Both the position numbers and the translations under genes were made by a program. DNA of 64,000 nucleotides from an uncultured Bacteroidia bacterium (GTDB lineage Bacteria; Bacteroidota; Bacteroidia; Bacteroidales; UBA932), in contig CACZCQ010000003.1 of NCBI GenBank assembly GCA_902779765.1, positions 244,035 to 308,034 of the forward strand, read 5' to 3'. Shown here piece after piece: positions 34,890 through 44,296 of the stretch (positions within the stretch are counted from its first letter, which is position 1; every line of letters starts with the position of its first letter). A model generated the notes under the pieces. That model saw only the letters and a program-made list of their open reading frames with translations, was not told the origin of the DNA and searched no databases.

Positions 34890-36511
34890 CTAGCTTTCAA
34901 ACCAATATAGATAGTCTTGTTTAGATTCAGATAATGATTGCTCTATCCTCTGTTTTAAGCGGCTCTTTTTAGCCCTTGTGTTTTCCAGTGTAGAGATGTT
35001 CATGATTAGCATAATAGAAGTATTGTCAAATCCAGCAAAGACATAACTAGCCATTCTATATTCATTCTCTGAAAGTGTGGGATAATCGCAACGAAAGCGT
35101 GACATGATATTGTTTGAGTTCTTATTAAGAATTGTTTCAAATTCTTTTTGCGCCTTAGGATCCGATCGGAGCACTCTAACTTTTTCTTCTATGCTTCTGT
35201 ATAACTTATACTCATGGTAGGAATCTTTACCCTCCTTTGCATAAGGGTAAATCACCTCATATAAAGTCGCTAAATATGCAAGACGAGCTTTCGCATTATC
35301 TTTATTCAATCGGTCTATTTGATCTCCTAATACTGTTTTTTCTGATCCTATCGATTTGACCTGATCTTTTAAAGAATCAATAATAAGAGCTGAGCGACCT
35401 TCCTTCTCGAGGTAATCATGCTTCTGTTTCCATAAGAAAAAGGCAGATAGAATAGAAATTATAGCAGTCAAAAGTATGAGAAAGAATTTATGATACTTGC
35501 TCTTTATTAGTTCCAGCCCACGATTCAACTTTTCCTTCTCATAATAATCTCGCTGTGCAATTGAGGCAGATTTAATATAATTGATGTGAGCAATGGAGTC
35601 AGAATTCCTTTTCGCTTCCCATAATGAATAATATGCGTCTTTAAAATGACCATTCTTCTTTTGAATACGATGTACCCAATAATTATAAGAGTATCTATTG
35701 GTATCGTTCAACGGAAGAATCTGAGATAACACTTGTTTGGATTCTTCTTTTTTCCCCGAATAGTCGAGAAGATAAGCCCATGCGCAATATTGATCAACAT
35801 TCTTTAAATAACCATTAACTCTCAGGGCTTCTTCTAAATGCTCTAAAGCAAGAAGGTCATCGTGTTCCGGAGATGACAGTATCATCATGGCGTAATCTCC
35901 TTCTATGTATCCTTTTAATGGAGGAGTTATTGTAGAATCTTGAATTAGAGTTTTAAAATACTCATCGGCCTTTCGCCACTCCATAAGATAAACCAGGCTT
36001 CTTGCTTTACGTAATTGCTCGAGCTGTTCTTGATCTATTCTGCCACAGATTCTAAAACACTCTAACGATTTGTCAATAAAAAGATCAGCCTGAGAATAAT
36101 CTTGTGTTATTGTATAGGTATCCGCAATCTTGGAGAATAGAACTCCTAAAAGATTGAAGTCCTTCACATCTTTAGAGTATTCTGAAGCGTGGGTATATGA
36201 TACAATTGCTTGATTATATGATTCCGCATTATATTGCTGGGTGCCCAGATACATCCATGCCTTTAATCTCTCCTCGGGACTACCATGCTCAGAGTAATAG
36301 TCCACTGCCGGCATAATAATGCTAGTATTACTTGTGTCGTGGTCTTAAGGGACAGGGTATCTATCTGACGAATGGCAACCAGGGCACTGTCCGGACGGGC
36401 GTCGATATATGATTCTATGTCCAAAAGGTCTCTCATAGTCCTTCTTTCAGAACAAGAGACCAAAAGGAGTGATATAAATAGGTAGAAATACGCTAGTTTC
36501 CTCATAGTCAT
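34890..36511 (-). pseudogene. TPR-transmembrane-HTH regulator lipoprotein, frameshifted
   Basis: A Bacteroidota-type sensor or regulator: lipoprotein signal (LLLVSC), tetratricopeptide repeats, one transmembrane helix (about residues 280-298 of the long frame, LILLTAIISILSAFFLW), a coiled coil and a C-terminal LuxR/GerE-like helix-turn-helix (PTLSENEYRMASYVFAG, then STLENTRAKKSRLKQRI). The N-terminus is in one frame (36511 to about 36335, ending LSLKTTTQ) and the rest in another (from SNTSIIMPAVDYYSEHG to 34890). In relatives about 20 residues of a YALL...DKNYID-type helix lie between, so a non-triplet deletion near 36330 is likely. Strongly AT-rich. Confidence 0.8.
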
Positions 36512-36535
36512 GTTATAAAATCAGTCTTTCTGTCC

Positions 36536-37477
36536 TTATTCAGAAAGACTGTCAAGCACGTCGCAGTTGCCCTGCGGATCCTGGACGGGTATCGTCTTGA
36601 GATACCGGACCAGGTACCAGACCAGGGCGGCGCTCACTACGAATATGATGGCATATTCCCAGGCGGGCAGGACATCCACCAGGCTCTTGGCCTCGGAAAG
36701 GTCTTCCGAACCGAACTTGCCCGCGAGCACGGCCAGGGTGTTGTTGGCGCAGTGCATCAGGATGGTGAGCTTGAGGGAGCCTGTCCTGTAATAAACATAG
36801 CCGAAGAGACAGCCGATCGCGAATGCGGTGACACCCTGCCAGACATTGCCGTGTATGGCGGCGAAGAAGATGGCAGAGATTACGATCGCCAGGGCGGGAC
36901 TCATTCCTCTCGGCCTTTCTCCTTCCGCTCTCGGAGTCTTGGGTGCATAGTTCAGGAGGCCTCTCAGGATGACGCCCCTGCACATCCATTCCTCAAGCAG
37001 CGGAGCCATGACGCACATGGTTATGAGGTTTACCCAAAGCGGTCCCTCCATCATCTTCTCCATCTGTTCCATGATCGATCCGTCGGTGTCGGGCAGGTAG
37101 TGGTTGACCAGTTCGAGCATAAGCCCGGCGGCCAGCACACCTATGACCACGGCAACTGCAAGGCCGGCCCCGCCCCATTTGCCGAAATGGTTGCTGTCCA
37201 GAGCGTAACCGGTGTCAAACGCCATGTTCCTGGAACTCTTGAGCCGCACGAATATGAACACAGCCACGAACTGTAGCGGGTACATGATCAGCATCACGTA
37301 GCTCAGCGGCATATCTCCACCGAACATGAAGGGTATCACAACAATCGAGGCCAGGATCATTCCCACAAGGAACCATCCGAGTACCGAGAACAACCCGCCT
37401 ACGTCAGGGGTGTACCAGGAGCAGGTTGAAACAAGGTCGTAGTTTTTCTCGACCTTCCTTGGCTTGAAAAATGACAT
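36536..37477 (-). CDS. CPBP (Abi) family intramembrane metalloprotease
   Basis: 313-aa polytopic membrane protein of the CAAX-protease/Rce1-like family. The start at 37477 (MSFFKPRKVEKNYD) is 10 bp after the nucleotidyltransferase stop; a longer frame crosses that gene. Eight or so helices. Active-site motif 1 is LLEEWMCRGVILRGLL (Glu-Glu-xxx-Arg) and motif 2 is FFAAIHGNVWQGVTAF (catalytic His), followed by GYVYYRTGSL and MHCANN with a further His. Substrates in bacteria are mostly unknown; some give bacteriocin immunity. Confidence 0.88.
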   Translation of the reverse strand: MSFFKPRKVEKNYDLVSTCSWYTPDVGGLFSVLGWFLVGMILASIVVIPFMFGGDMPLSYVMLIMYPLQFVAVFIFVRLKSSRNMAFDTGYALDSNHFGKWGGAGLAVAVVIGVLAAGLMLELVNHYLPDTDGSIMEQMEKMMEGPLWVNLITMCVMAPLLEEWMCRGVILRGLLNYAPKTPRAEGERPRGMSPALAIVISAIFFAAIHGNVWQGVTAFAIGCLFGYVYYRTGSLKLTILMHCANNTLAVLAGKFGSEDLSEAKSLVDVLPAWEYAIIFVVSAALVWYLVRYLKTIPVQDPQGNCDVLDSLSE

Positions 37478-37487
37478 GTCAGAAAGC

Positions 37488-38426
37488 CTATTTCTTCCAG
37501 AGAGGGGTAGGATATACTCCCTTGTCTGCAAGCTCCTGGAACTTGGCAACCACTCCGGGACGGTCTTCCTTGTAGGTGACACCGAACCAGCGTGAATCCG
37601 TCGAAAGGACCTCGCACTTGTAGCCGTTTTCCTTCATCATGATATCCACGGCGTAAGGGATGTAGTATTCCTTCTTGAGCTCGTTGAGGTTTTCCTCGAG
37701 GAATCTCTCGAAGACCTCTTCACTGAGATCGAAGTAGTCGGGAGTGAAGCCCCACATGTTCATCGAGCAGAGAGCCTTGGCATCAACTTCCACGTGGATG
37801 TCGCCGGTGACGGTGTTGTCGCCGTAGACCTTGCCGTCCTCTTCTTTGCCTACGTTCACGTGCTCTGCGACTCCGGTGAGATGCTTCTCCTCGTCGTAGT
37901 AGCAGATACCGCGGGAGACCTTCCCGTACTCGGAGAGGGTGTTGTCCAGCTCGAAGCCTACGATGCTGCATACTCCCTTCGTGCCTTCGTGTGCACGGAG
38001 CCAGTCACCGAGGATCCTGAAGGATTCCTTGCCGTAGTAGTCGTCACCGTTGATCACTGCGAAAGGCTCGTGGATGACATCCTTTGCCATGAGCACGGCG
38101 TGCGCGGTACCCCATGGTTTCTGCCTTTCAGGGTTGAGGGTGAACCTCTCCGGGATCTTGTTGAGTTCCTGGATCACGAAGTCGAATTCGAGCGGGGTTC
38201 CGTCAGGGCAGAGGATCCCTGAATACTTATTCTTTACAGTTTCCTTGAACTGCTCGAGGAAATACTCCCTTACGATGTAAACGACCTTGCCGAAGCCTGC
38301 GTTCACGGCGTCATAGATGGAGTAGTCGATAATGGTCTCACCGCTGGGGCCGAGTCCGTCCATTTGCTTGAGGCCGCCGTAACGGCTGCCCATTCCTGCT
38401 GCGAGGACAAGAAGTGTTGGTTTCAT
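37488..38426 (-). CDS. Sugar-phosphate nucleotidyltransferase family protein
   Basis: 312 aa with the nucleotidyltransferase signature LVLAAGMGSRYGGLKQMDGLGP near the N-terminus. Then come an Asp-rich metal site in AVINGDDYYGKESF and a C-terminal hexapeptide-free tail. The family activates sugar phosphates as NDP-sugars (GlmU, RfbA and MurNAc uridylyltransferase relatives) for cell-envelope glycans; the sugar is not identifiable from sequence. It precedes the CPBP protease gene by 10 bp, and a divergent promoter pair lies upstream. Confidence 0.86.
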   Translation of the reverse strand: MKPTLLVLAAGMGSRYGGLKQMDGLGPSGETIIDYSIYDAVNAGFGKVVYIVREYFLEQFKETVKNKYSGILCPDGTPLEFDFVIQELNKIPERFTLNPERQKPWGTAHAVLMAKDVIHEPFAVINGDDYYGKESFRILGDWLRAHEGTKGVCSIVGFELDNTLSEYGKVSRGICYYDEEKHLTGVAEHVNVGKEEDGKVYGDNTVTGDIHVEVDAKALCSMNMWGFTPDYFDLSEEVFERFLEENLNELKKEYYIPYAVDIMMKENGYKCEVLSTDSRWFGVTYKEDRPGVVAKFQELADKGVYPTPLWKK

Positions 38427-38472
38427 TTGTGTTGAATGTATTAGTTATTTGATAATGATGCGGTTTTAATTA

Positions 38473-38493
38473 TACAAAAATAACTATTTTTGC
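38473..38493. promoter_or_regulatory. Back-to-back divergent -7 elements, copy 2
   Basis: The same 21 bp as at 29900-29920, including the CAAAAATAACTATTTTTG core. Minus-strand TATTTTTG (38475-38482) faces the nucleotidyltransferase gene; plus-strand TATTTTTG (38485-38492) lies 23 bp before the FtsB/DivIC gene. Confidence 0.65.
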
Positions 38494-38514
38494 ATTAATA
38501 ACATTAAAAGCGGT

Positions 38515-38838
38515 ATGGGAAAGTTCAGGGACATCTGGGATACCGGCAAGGACGGCAGGAATGCGGAGAAGCGTTCATTCTTCCGCTATGCCATCGTCGC
38601 CACCCTTGTCTTCATAGTCCTTGTAGGTTTTGTCAACCAGAACAACATCGTCAGATGGGTGAAGGCCGGAGCTGAGATCCGCCGTCAGGACAGGCAGATC
38701 GAGAAGTACCGCAAGGAGATCAAGGAAATGGATGACCAGATCCATGGACTGACTTCAAACAAAGACTCCCTGGAACAGTATGCCAGGGAGAATTTTGGTT
38801 TCGCCGAGCCGGGCGACGACGTCTATCGTACTGACTAG
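38515..38838 (+). CDS. FtsB/DivIC family septum formation initiator
   Basis: 107-aa bitopic cell-division protein: a basic cytoplasmic head, one transmembrane helix (about 24-42, FRYAIVATLVFIVLVGFV) and a periplasmic coiled coil (about 48-90) ending in the family block YARENFGFAEPGDDVYRTD. Partners in the family are FtsL and FtsQ in the divisome. The stop overlaps the convergent purB stop by 4 bp. Confidence 0.9.
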   Translation: MGKFRDIWDTGKDGRNAEKRSFFRYAIVATLVFIVLVGFVNQNNIVRWVKAGAEIRRQDRQIEKYRKEIKEMDDQIHGLTSNKDSLEQYARENFGFAEPGDDVYRTD

Positions 38839-40199
38839 AATCCCGTATAGGACCAGGGGGTTACAGCTCTCATCTCTTCCTTCACGCTTTCATCGACATC
38901 AAGGGTGTCGATGAAGTCCGAGATGGTCTTCTCATCTATTGCAGCTCCGGTGCGTGTAAGGGCTTTGAGGGTCTCGTAGGGATTGGGATACCCTTCACGG
39001 CGCAGGATGGTCTGCAGGGCCTCGGCGACCACCGCCCAGTTGCGATGGAGGTCGGCATCGATGGCTTCCCTGTTCAGGATGAGTTTCCCAAGGCCTTTCT
39101 TCAACGATGCGAATGCGATGAGACCGTGAGCGACCGGAACACCGATGTTGCGCTGTACGGTGGAATCCGTCAGGTCCCTCTGCAGCCTGGAGATGGGAAG
39201 CTTCATGGAAAGGAATGTGAGTACGGCGTCAGCCATGCCGAGATTGCCCTCGGCGTTCTCGAAGTCGATGGGATTGACCTTGTGCGGCATCGCGGAAGAT
39301 CCAACCTCTCCCTTGACGACCTTCTGGCGGAAATATTCCATGGAGATATAGGTCCAGATGTCGCGGCATAGGTCGATCAGGATGGTATTGATGCGCCTCA
39401 GGCAGTCGAATATCGACGCCAGGTTGTCATAATGGTCGATCTGTGTGGTGGGGAAAGAGCGTTTCAGGCCGAGGGAGGCCACGAAACCGTTCGCGAATGC
39501 CGGCCAGTCGATTCCGGGATATGCCACCTTGTGTGCATTCATGTTGCCGGTGGCTCCTCCGAACTTGGCTGGGTAGGTCAGGCCGTCGAACTGACGGAGC
39601 TGTTCCTCCAGCCTGGCTGTGAAGACCTCGATCTCCTTTCCGAGGCGTGTGGGAGTGGCCGGCTGCCCGTGGGTCTTCGCGAGCATCGGAACGTCTTTCC
39701 ATTCCTCCGCGTAGGAAGACAGGATGGAAAGGATCTCCTTCAATGCGGGGATATATTCATTCTCAAGAGCTTCCTTCAGCATCAGGGGCTGTGATGTATT
39801 GTTGATGTCCTGGGAGGTGAGGCCGAAATGGACGAACTCCTGCCAGCGGGATATCCCGAGTTCCTTGAACCGTTCCTTGATGTAGTATTCCACGGCTTTG
39901 ACGTCGTGGTTCGTGACCTTCTCGATTTCCTTGACCTTGAGGGCATCTTCCGGGGCCATGTCCCTGTAGAGGCTCCTGAGCTCTCCGAAAAGCTCCTCGG
40001 CAGCCTTTCCGGTTCCGGCTCCGAAATCCCGTAACTGCGGGACCGGTATCTTGCATAGGGCGATGAAATACTCGATTTCTACGCGCACCCTGTTGCGGAT
40101 GAATGCGAACTCGCTGAAATACTGCTTCAAGGCTGCTGTCTTTGAAGCGTAACGGCCGTCGATCGGCGATACCGCCATGAGGGAATCAAGGTCTGCCAT
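38835..40199 (-). CDS. purB: adenylosuccinate lyase
   Basis: Cytoplasmic homotetramer of the fumarase/aspartase superfamily, catalysing two purine steps: SAICAR to AICAR and adenylosuccinate to AMP. 454 aa (E. coli 456). N-terminal LMAVSPIDGRYASKTAAL, the central TKTHGQPATPTRLGKE-like His block (AKTHGQPATPT) and the catalytic flexible loop SSAMPHKVNPIDFENAEGN are all present. Located 7 bp after the DoxX-family gene, in an operon with tmk. Confidence 0.97.
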   Translation of the reverse strand: MADLDSLMAVSPIDGRYASKTAALKQYFSEFAFIRNRVRVEIEYFIALCKIPVPQLRDFGAGTGKAAEELFGELRSLYRDMAPEDALKVKEIEKVTNHDVKAVEYYIKERFKELGISRWQEFVHFGLTSQDINNTSQPLMLKEALENEYIPALKEILSILSSYAEEWKDVPMLAKTHGQPATPTRLGKEIEVFTARLEEQLRQFDGLTYPAKFGGATGNMNAHKVAYPGIDWPAFANGFVASLGLKRSFPTTQIDHYDNLASIFDCLRRINTILIDLCRDIWTYISMEYFRQKVVKGEVGSSAMPHKVNPIDFENAEGNLGMADAVLTFLSMKLPISRLQRDLTDSTVQRNIGVPVAHGLIAFASLKKGLGKLILNREAIDADLHRNWAVVAEALQTILRREGYPNPYETLKALTRTGAAIDEKTISDFIDTLDVDESVKEEMRAVTPWSYTGF

Positions 40200-40206
40200 G
40201 TTTCGT

Positions 40207-41436
40207 TTATAATAAGAGAAGGAAAGCTAATGCATACAATATGAATCCTTGGAAACGGAGACGGCCCTTCGAGCTGGTACTGAGCATTACCTCGTTGGGA
40301 TCATCACCGGTCATCGCCAGGATGTCGTCGTCCGAAGGGAGATTCCCGTACGGATACTTCCGGATCAGCTGTCCGTCGTTGAACCAAGTGGCTCCTCCGT
40401 TCGAACGGTTCATTGAGACAAGGGTCTTCCTGTCGGCCATGTAAGCCACGGGAAGCAGTTTCTCCCTGACCTCCGGGATTATCACCTCCATGCTGTCCAG
40501 GACGTCCCTGCCTGATGCGGAGAGCAGAAGGGGAGTGAACCCTGCCGCCTTCGCTCCTTCGACCACCTCGGAAAGCCTGGTCCAGGCATCACCCTTGAGT
40601 TCTTTGACATCGTAGACCGACACCGCAAGGACGTTGCCTTTGGATGCCATCTCATCGACATATTCGCCTGAAGCGTTGGTGAAAGACAGTATGGGGACAT
40701 TGTCTTCAACCTTAGGACCGTTGATCTTCATGGTCTCGGTACGGACGAAAGTCCAGGTGGAGTCAGGAAGCTTGTCAAGGGTGAAAGCTCCTTCCTGGCC
40801 GTTCTTCTCATAGATGAAAGTGGCCGTATAACCGTCTTCCCCGGAATCGTTCCCGTCCACTTTCGAGGACAGCAGTTCGCTGCCCGGAGTGAAGGCCGTA
40901 TAGTCGACAAGAGGGATGGTTTTGAGCGAAAAGACCATGAAGGCCACTATCGATACGGCAACGATGAAGAAAGAGACGTTCTTCCTCTTCCGGTTCTCCC
41001 CGAACTTGCTGTAAGGACAGAACGCCGCAAGTGCAAGGACCAGCAGGATGAGGTTCTTCAGGAAAGTCTGCAGGTTGGTAAGATGGATGACCTCTCCGAA
41101 GCAGCCGCAGTCCATGTTGGGATTGAAGATCGCCAGGAAGAGTGTGAGGATCGTGAAGAAAACAATCAGGACCGTAGCGATGACGGCTACGGGTTTCCTC
41201 CATATTCCGCTGATGAGGGCGGCTCCGATCAAGGACTCACCGAGGGCGAGGGTCACTCCGGTCACCTTGGCCGCCGGCATCAGGAATCCCAGATGCAGGA
41301 AGCGGAAATACTCCTCCACCACCAGTCCTGCACCCACTGGGTCGAGCAGTTTGAACAATCCGGCCAGGAGGAACACGATCCCTATGATGATGGCGAGCAA
41401 ACGCCTTATCCTGTAATGCACTACGTTCTTATTCAT
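40207..41436 (-). CDS. BT_3928-type DoxX/MauE family membrane protein
   Basis: 409 aa. The N-terminal half has four or so helices of the DoxX/MauE type (RRLLAIIIGIVFLLAGLFK, LALGESLIGAALISG) with a Cys-Gly-Cys motif in NMDCGCFGEVIHL, typical of MauE-like redox partners. Then a fifth helix (about 152-171) and a C-terminal soluble thioredoxin-like region (VLAVSVYDVKELK...) before a last hydrophobic segment. The redox role is inferred from family architecture; Bacteroidota have this form as BT_3928-like proteins. It overlaps the tmk stop by 4 bp. Confidence 0.8.
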   Translation of the reverse strand: MNKNVVHYRIRRLLAIIIGIVFLLAGLFKLLDPVGAGLVVEEYFRFLHLGFLMPAAKVTGVTLALGESLIGAALISGIWRKPVAVIATVLIVFFTILTLFLAIFNPNMDCGCFGEVIHLTNLQTFLKNLILLVLALAAFCPYSKFGENRKRKNVSFFIVAVSIVAFMVFSLKTIPLVDYTAFTPGSELLSSKVDGNDSGEDGYTATFIYEKNGQEGAFTLDKLPDSTWTFVRTETMKINGPKVEDNVPILSFTNASGEYVDEMASKGNVLAVSVYDVKELKGDAWTRLSEVVEGAKAAGFTPLLLSASGRDVLDSMEVIIPEVREKLLPVAYMADRKTLVSMNRSNGGATWFNDGQLIRKYPYGNLPSDDDILAMTGDDPNEVMLSTSSKGRLRFQGFILYALAFLLLL

Positions 41437-42119
41437 TTTCCGTAAAGATGAGCATCTGTCTGAGCCTTGACCTTTCTGAATATGTCGTCCGGAGGAAGCA
41501 TCCTGCCTTCAGCATCCGAACAGTCTATCCTTATGAAACCTGGATCCAGGGAAGCCTGCCTGACGTATATCTCCCTGACCTGCTTCTGGAAAGCTATGCT
41601 TGCCTCGTGTATGTCACGTGCGCCGTTGAGGTATTCCCTGTCGGAACCGCTGCGGTTTTTCTCAAGGCTGCTCTCCACGAATTCGATGGGAACGTCGAGG
41701 AATATGTTGAGGTCGGGACGCGGGAGGTCGAAGGTGCCGAATTCGGTGTTGATTATCCATTCACGGAGAGCCTCCCTCTCCTCGGGATCGGACAGTTTTG
41801 CGCACTGGTACGCGATGTTGGAATACACGTACCTGTCCAGAAGCACTACTCCGCCCCGGGCGAGCGTGGCCTTGATCTCCGGCCCTGCCCCGTGCCTGTC
41901 CTCGGCGAAGAGGAGAGCCACCAGCTGGGGATGGACCGTCTCGTTGGAACCGAAGTCGCCACGGAGGAAGCGGCTGATGAGGTCGCCGTAGACAGGAGCA
42001 TCGTATCTGGGGAAGTGGATATATTCCAAACCCTGGCATACCTCTTCGAGGTAAGCCTTCAGTTTCCTGACTTGCGTGGACTTTCCTGCCCCGTCCAGCC
42101 CTTCCAGAACAATCAGCAT
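41433..42119 (-). CDS. tmk: thymidylate kinase
   Basis: Phosphorylates dTMP to dTDP. 228 aa with P-loop LEGLDGAGKSTQ (residues 4-15), the DR(Y/H)-type motif VVLLDRYVYSNIAYQ, and PDLNIFLDVP. A little longer than the usual 205-215 aa, with the extra at the C-terminus. First gene of a tmk-DoxX-purB operon, divergent from folP. Confidence 0.95.
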   Translation of the reverse strand: MLIVLEGLDGAGKSTQVRKLKAYLEEVCQGLEYIHFPRYDAPVYGDLISRFLRGDFGSNETVHPQLVALLFAEDRHGAGPEIKATLARGGVVLLDRYVYSNIAYQCAKLSDPEEREALREWIINTEFGTFDLPRPDLNIFLDVPIEFVESSLEKNRSGSDREYLNGARDIHEASIAFQKQVREIYVRQASLDPGFIRIDCSDAEGRMLPPDDIFRKVKAQTDAHLYGK

Positions 42120-42142
42120 TTTGACAGATTATGATTAACTTA

Positions 42143-42171
42143 CAAAGATATCTATTTTTTGGCTATTTTTG
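42143..42171. promoter_or_regulatory. Divergent -7 elements between tmk and folP
   Basis: TATCTTTG on the minus strand (42143-42150) lies 23 bp before tmk. TATTTTTG on the plus strand (42164-42171) lies 5 bp before the 42177 ATG of folP, so its transcript would be leaderless or start at the second ATG (42210). Confidence 0.55.
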
Positions 42172-42176
42172 TACAA

Positions 42177-43001
42177 ATGGAAGGTAACCCAGTCAGAAAG
42201 ATTCGGATAATGGGGATCGTCAACCTAACTGACGATTCCTTCTTTGCGGGCAGCCGTTTCCTTGGGAAGGACGGCTCGTTCGATCCCGGTCTTTTCCTTT
42301 CAAGAGTGGCTTCGATGCGGTCGGAAGGAGCCGATATCATCGACCTAGGAGCCTGTTCCACCCGGCCCGGATCCGAGTCGGTGAGCGAGGAAGAGGAATG
42401 GCTGAGGTTGAAGCCGGCATTGGACCTGCTAGCCCGGGAGGATCCCGGAGTGGACATATCGGTCGATACGTTCCGTCCCGGAATAGTCACCCGTGCCTTC
42501 GACACCATAGGGCCGTTCATAGTCAATGACGTGAGCGGAGGATCCGATGCGATGTGGAAACTGGTTGGCGGGAAAGGACTGACCTATGTGGCCATGCACA
42601 CCAGGGGAACTCCGAAGGATATGCAGGACCTTACCGACTACGACGATGTGGTCTCTTCGGTCAAGTCCTTCTTTGACGGGATCTCAGAGACCGCAGACGC
42701 CTTCGGAGTGAAGGATTGGATCCTGGATCCCGGATTCGGCTTTGCCAAGACAGTTGAGCAGAACTGGCGGATACTCAGGGAGTTGTCGGTTTTCAAGGAG
42801 TTCGGGCGGCCGTTGCTGGCCGGGCTTTCCCGAAAGAGTTTCCTTTACCGGCCTCTCGGGATCACTCCGGCTGAGGCCCTTCCGGCTACCTGTGCGGCCA
42901 ACCTGGTCGCATTGCAGAACGGTGCGGATATCCTCCGCGTCCACGATGTCGCCGCCGCCAGGCAGACAGTCGAGGTTTATCGACAGGCTTTAATCAGATA
43001 A
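42177..43001 (+). CDS. folP: dihydropteroate synthase
   Basis: Condenses pABA with 6-hydroxymethyl-dihydropterin pyrophosphate in folate synthesis; target of sulfonamides. 274 aa from the ATG at 42177 (E. coli 282). Blocks are IMGIVNLTDDSFFAGSRF (note DD where most have PD), DLGACSTRPGSESVSEEEE, VNDVSGG, MHTRGTPKDM, DPGFGFAKTVEQN and GLSRKSFL. Start uncertain: the promoter's TSS would fall almost on this ATG, and the next ATG at 42210 would leave the MGIVNLT block at the very N-terminus. Precedes the MBL gene by 11 bp. Confidence 0.93.
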   Translation: MEGNPVRKIRIMGIVNLTDDSFFAGSRFLGKDGSFDPGLFLSRVASMRSEGADIIDLGACSTRPGSESVSEEEEWLRLKPALDLLAREDPGVDISVDTFRPGIVTRAFDTIGPFIVNDVSGGSDAMWKLVGGKGLTYVAMHTRGTPKDMQDLTDYDDVVSSVKSFFDGISETADAFGVKDWILDPGFGFAKTVEQNWRILRELSVFKEFGRPLLAGLSRKSFLYRPLGITPAEALPATCAANLVALQNGADILRVHDVAAARQTVEVYRQALIR

Positions 43002-43012
43002 TCGATCACAAT

Positions 43013-44296
43013 ATGGACAGAAGGGATTTCATAAAGACTTCGACGATCGCGGCAACAGCCATGCTGCTGGATTGGGAAAGCGTATTCGCCGCCGGCATGA
43101 AGGATCCGGCCGCAGGCAAGACATGGAAGGGCTGGAAAAAGGGCCATTTCCAGGTGCATTTCATCTACACCGGAGTCGGTGAATCGATGTTCATGATCTT
43201 CCCCGACGGGACGACTATGCTCCTGGACTGCGGAGACCACAATGCGATCGGTCGTGGCGAACTTGCGGTTCCCGTCCTGCCTTCCCCTGACAGGCATTCC
43301 GGGGAATGGATAGCCAGGTATGTGCTCAGGGTGAATCCCAACGGCCGCAAGGTCGACTACATGATGCTGTCGCACTATCACAACGACCACGGCGGGTGCA
43401 GTAAGTTCTATGCCGACAAGGTGATCCGCGACGGCAAGGAATACATCCTCAGTGGTTTCTCGCAGGCTGCCGAGTGGCTCGAGTTCGGGAAGGCCTTCGA
43501 CCGTTGCTGGCCGGAGTACACGGATCCCATCCCCCTGGTCGAGCGGTCTGCTGACAACGTGACCCAGATGAAGATGTTCTACGAATACATGACCCGCAAC
43601 CGCGGCCTGGTGGTAGAGAAATTCAGGGAGGGAGCCGTGGATCAGGTCGCGATGCTCCGGAATCCGGGCAGGTATCCGGGCTTCTCGGTAAGGAATATCT
43701 GCGCGAACGGAAGGATAGCCGGGGAGGACGGAAGGATAACCGACCTTTATGCCGAACGTAAGAAGGATAATCCCAAGTGGCTCAATGAGAACGGTATGAG
43801 CCTCGGAATGATTTTCTCTTACGGTCCCTTCAAGTTCTATACTGCCGGAGATTTCTCCGACAGCTGGCAGCTCCCGGACGGGACTAAGTTCGAGACGGAG
43901 AACGCCCTCGCTTCAGTCTGCCCCAAGGTCAATGTGGCGAAAATCAACCATCACGGCCACTACTCAATGCCGGAGGGGCTCCTGAAAGCCCTTCAGGCAC
44001 GGGTGTATGTGAGTTGCGTATGGGACCAGCTTCACAATGTGGCTCCCGTCCTGGAAAGGATCGCAGACCGGAGCATCTATCCCGGCGACAGGATCGTCTG
44101 TCCTGGGATATTCCCGAAAGAGAGAAGGGCCCAGGACGCCGGGAAACCGTGGCTGGGCGTCGTCAATGAGTCTTCTTTCGATGGAGGACACGTCGTCCTT
44201 GATGTCCCCAAGGGTGGCAGGGAGTATTCTATCTCATACCTCACCGCCGCCGACGAGTCGATGAAGGTGCTCAGCGTGATGAAGTTCCAGTCTTGA
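43013..44296 (+). CDS. Exported metallo-beta-lactamase-fold hydrolase (ComEC-like MBL domain)
   Basis: 427 aa with an N-terminal twin-arginine-like start (RRDFIKTSTIAATAMLL). The MBL domain resembles the C-terminal domain of ComEC/Rec2: HFIYTGVGESMFMIFPDG, LLDCGDH, then the metal motif His121-Tyr-His123-Asn-Asp125-His126. Later metal ligands are in FYTAGDFSD and INHHGHYS. The substrate is unknown; nucleic acid or phosphodiester cleavage is a family-based guess. It is of interest beside the ComEC-like protein at 3347, which lacks this domain. The end overlaps the convergent WbqC gene by 26 bp. Confidence 0.83.
   Translation: MDRRDFIKTSTIAATAMLLDWESVFAAGMKDPAAGKTWKGWKKGHFQVHFIYTGVGESMFMIFPDGTTMLLDCGDHNAIGRGELAVPVLPSPDRHSGEWIARYVLRVNPNGRKVDYMMLSHYHNDHGGCSKFYADKVIRDGKEYILSGFSQAAEWLEFGKAFDRCWPEYTDPIPLVERSADNVTQMKMFYEYMTRNRGLVVEKFREGAVDQVAMLRNPGRYPGFSVRNICANGRIAGEDGRITDLYAERKKDNPKWLNENGMSLGMIFSYGPFKFYTAGDFSDSWQLPDGTKFETENALASVCPKVNVAKINHHGHYSMPEGLLKALQARVYVSCVWDQLHNVAPVLERIADRSIYPGDRIVCPGIFPKERRAQDAGKPWLGVVNESSFDGGHVVLDVPKGGREYSISYLTAADESMKVLSVMKFQS

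Noticed and set aside
36263-36511. Stand-alone 82-aa lipoprotein gene
   Set aside because: Its N-terminus continues logically into the TPR-HTH protein in another frame, so it was merged as one frameshifted gene.
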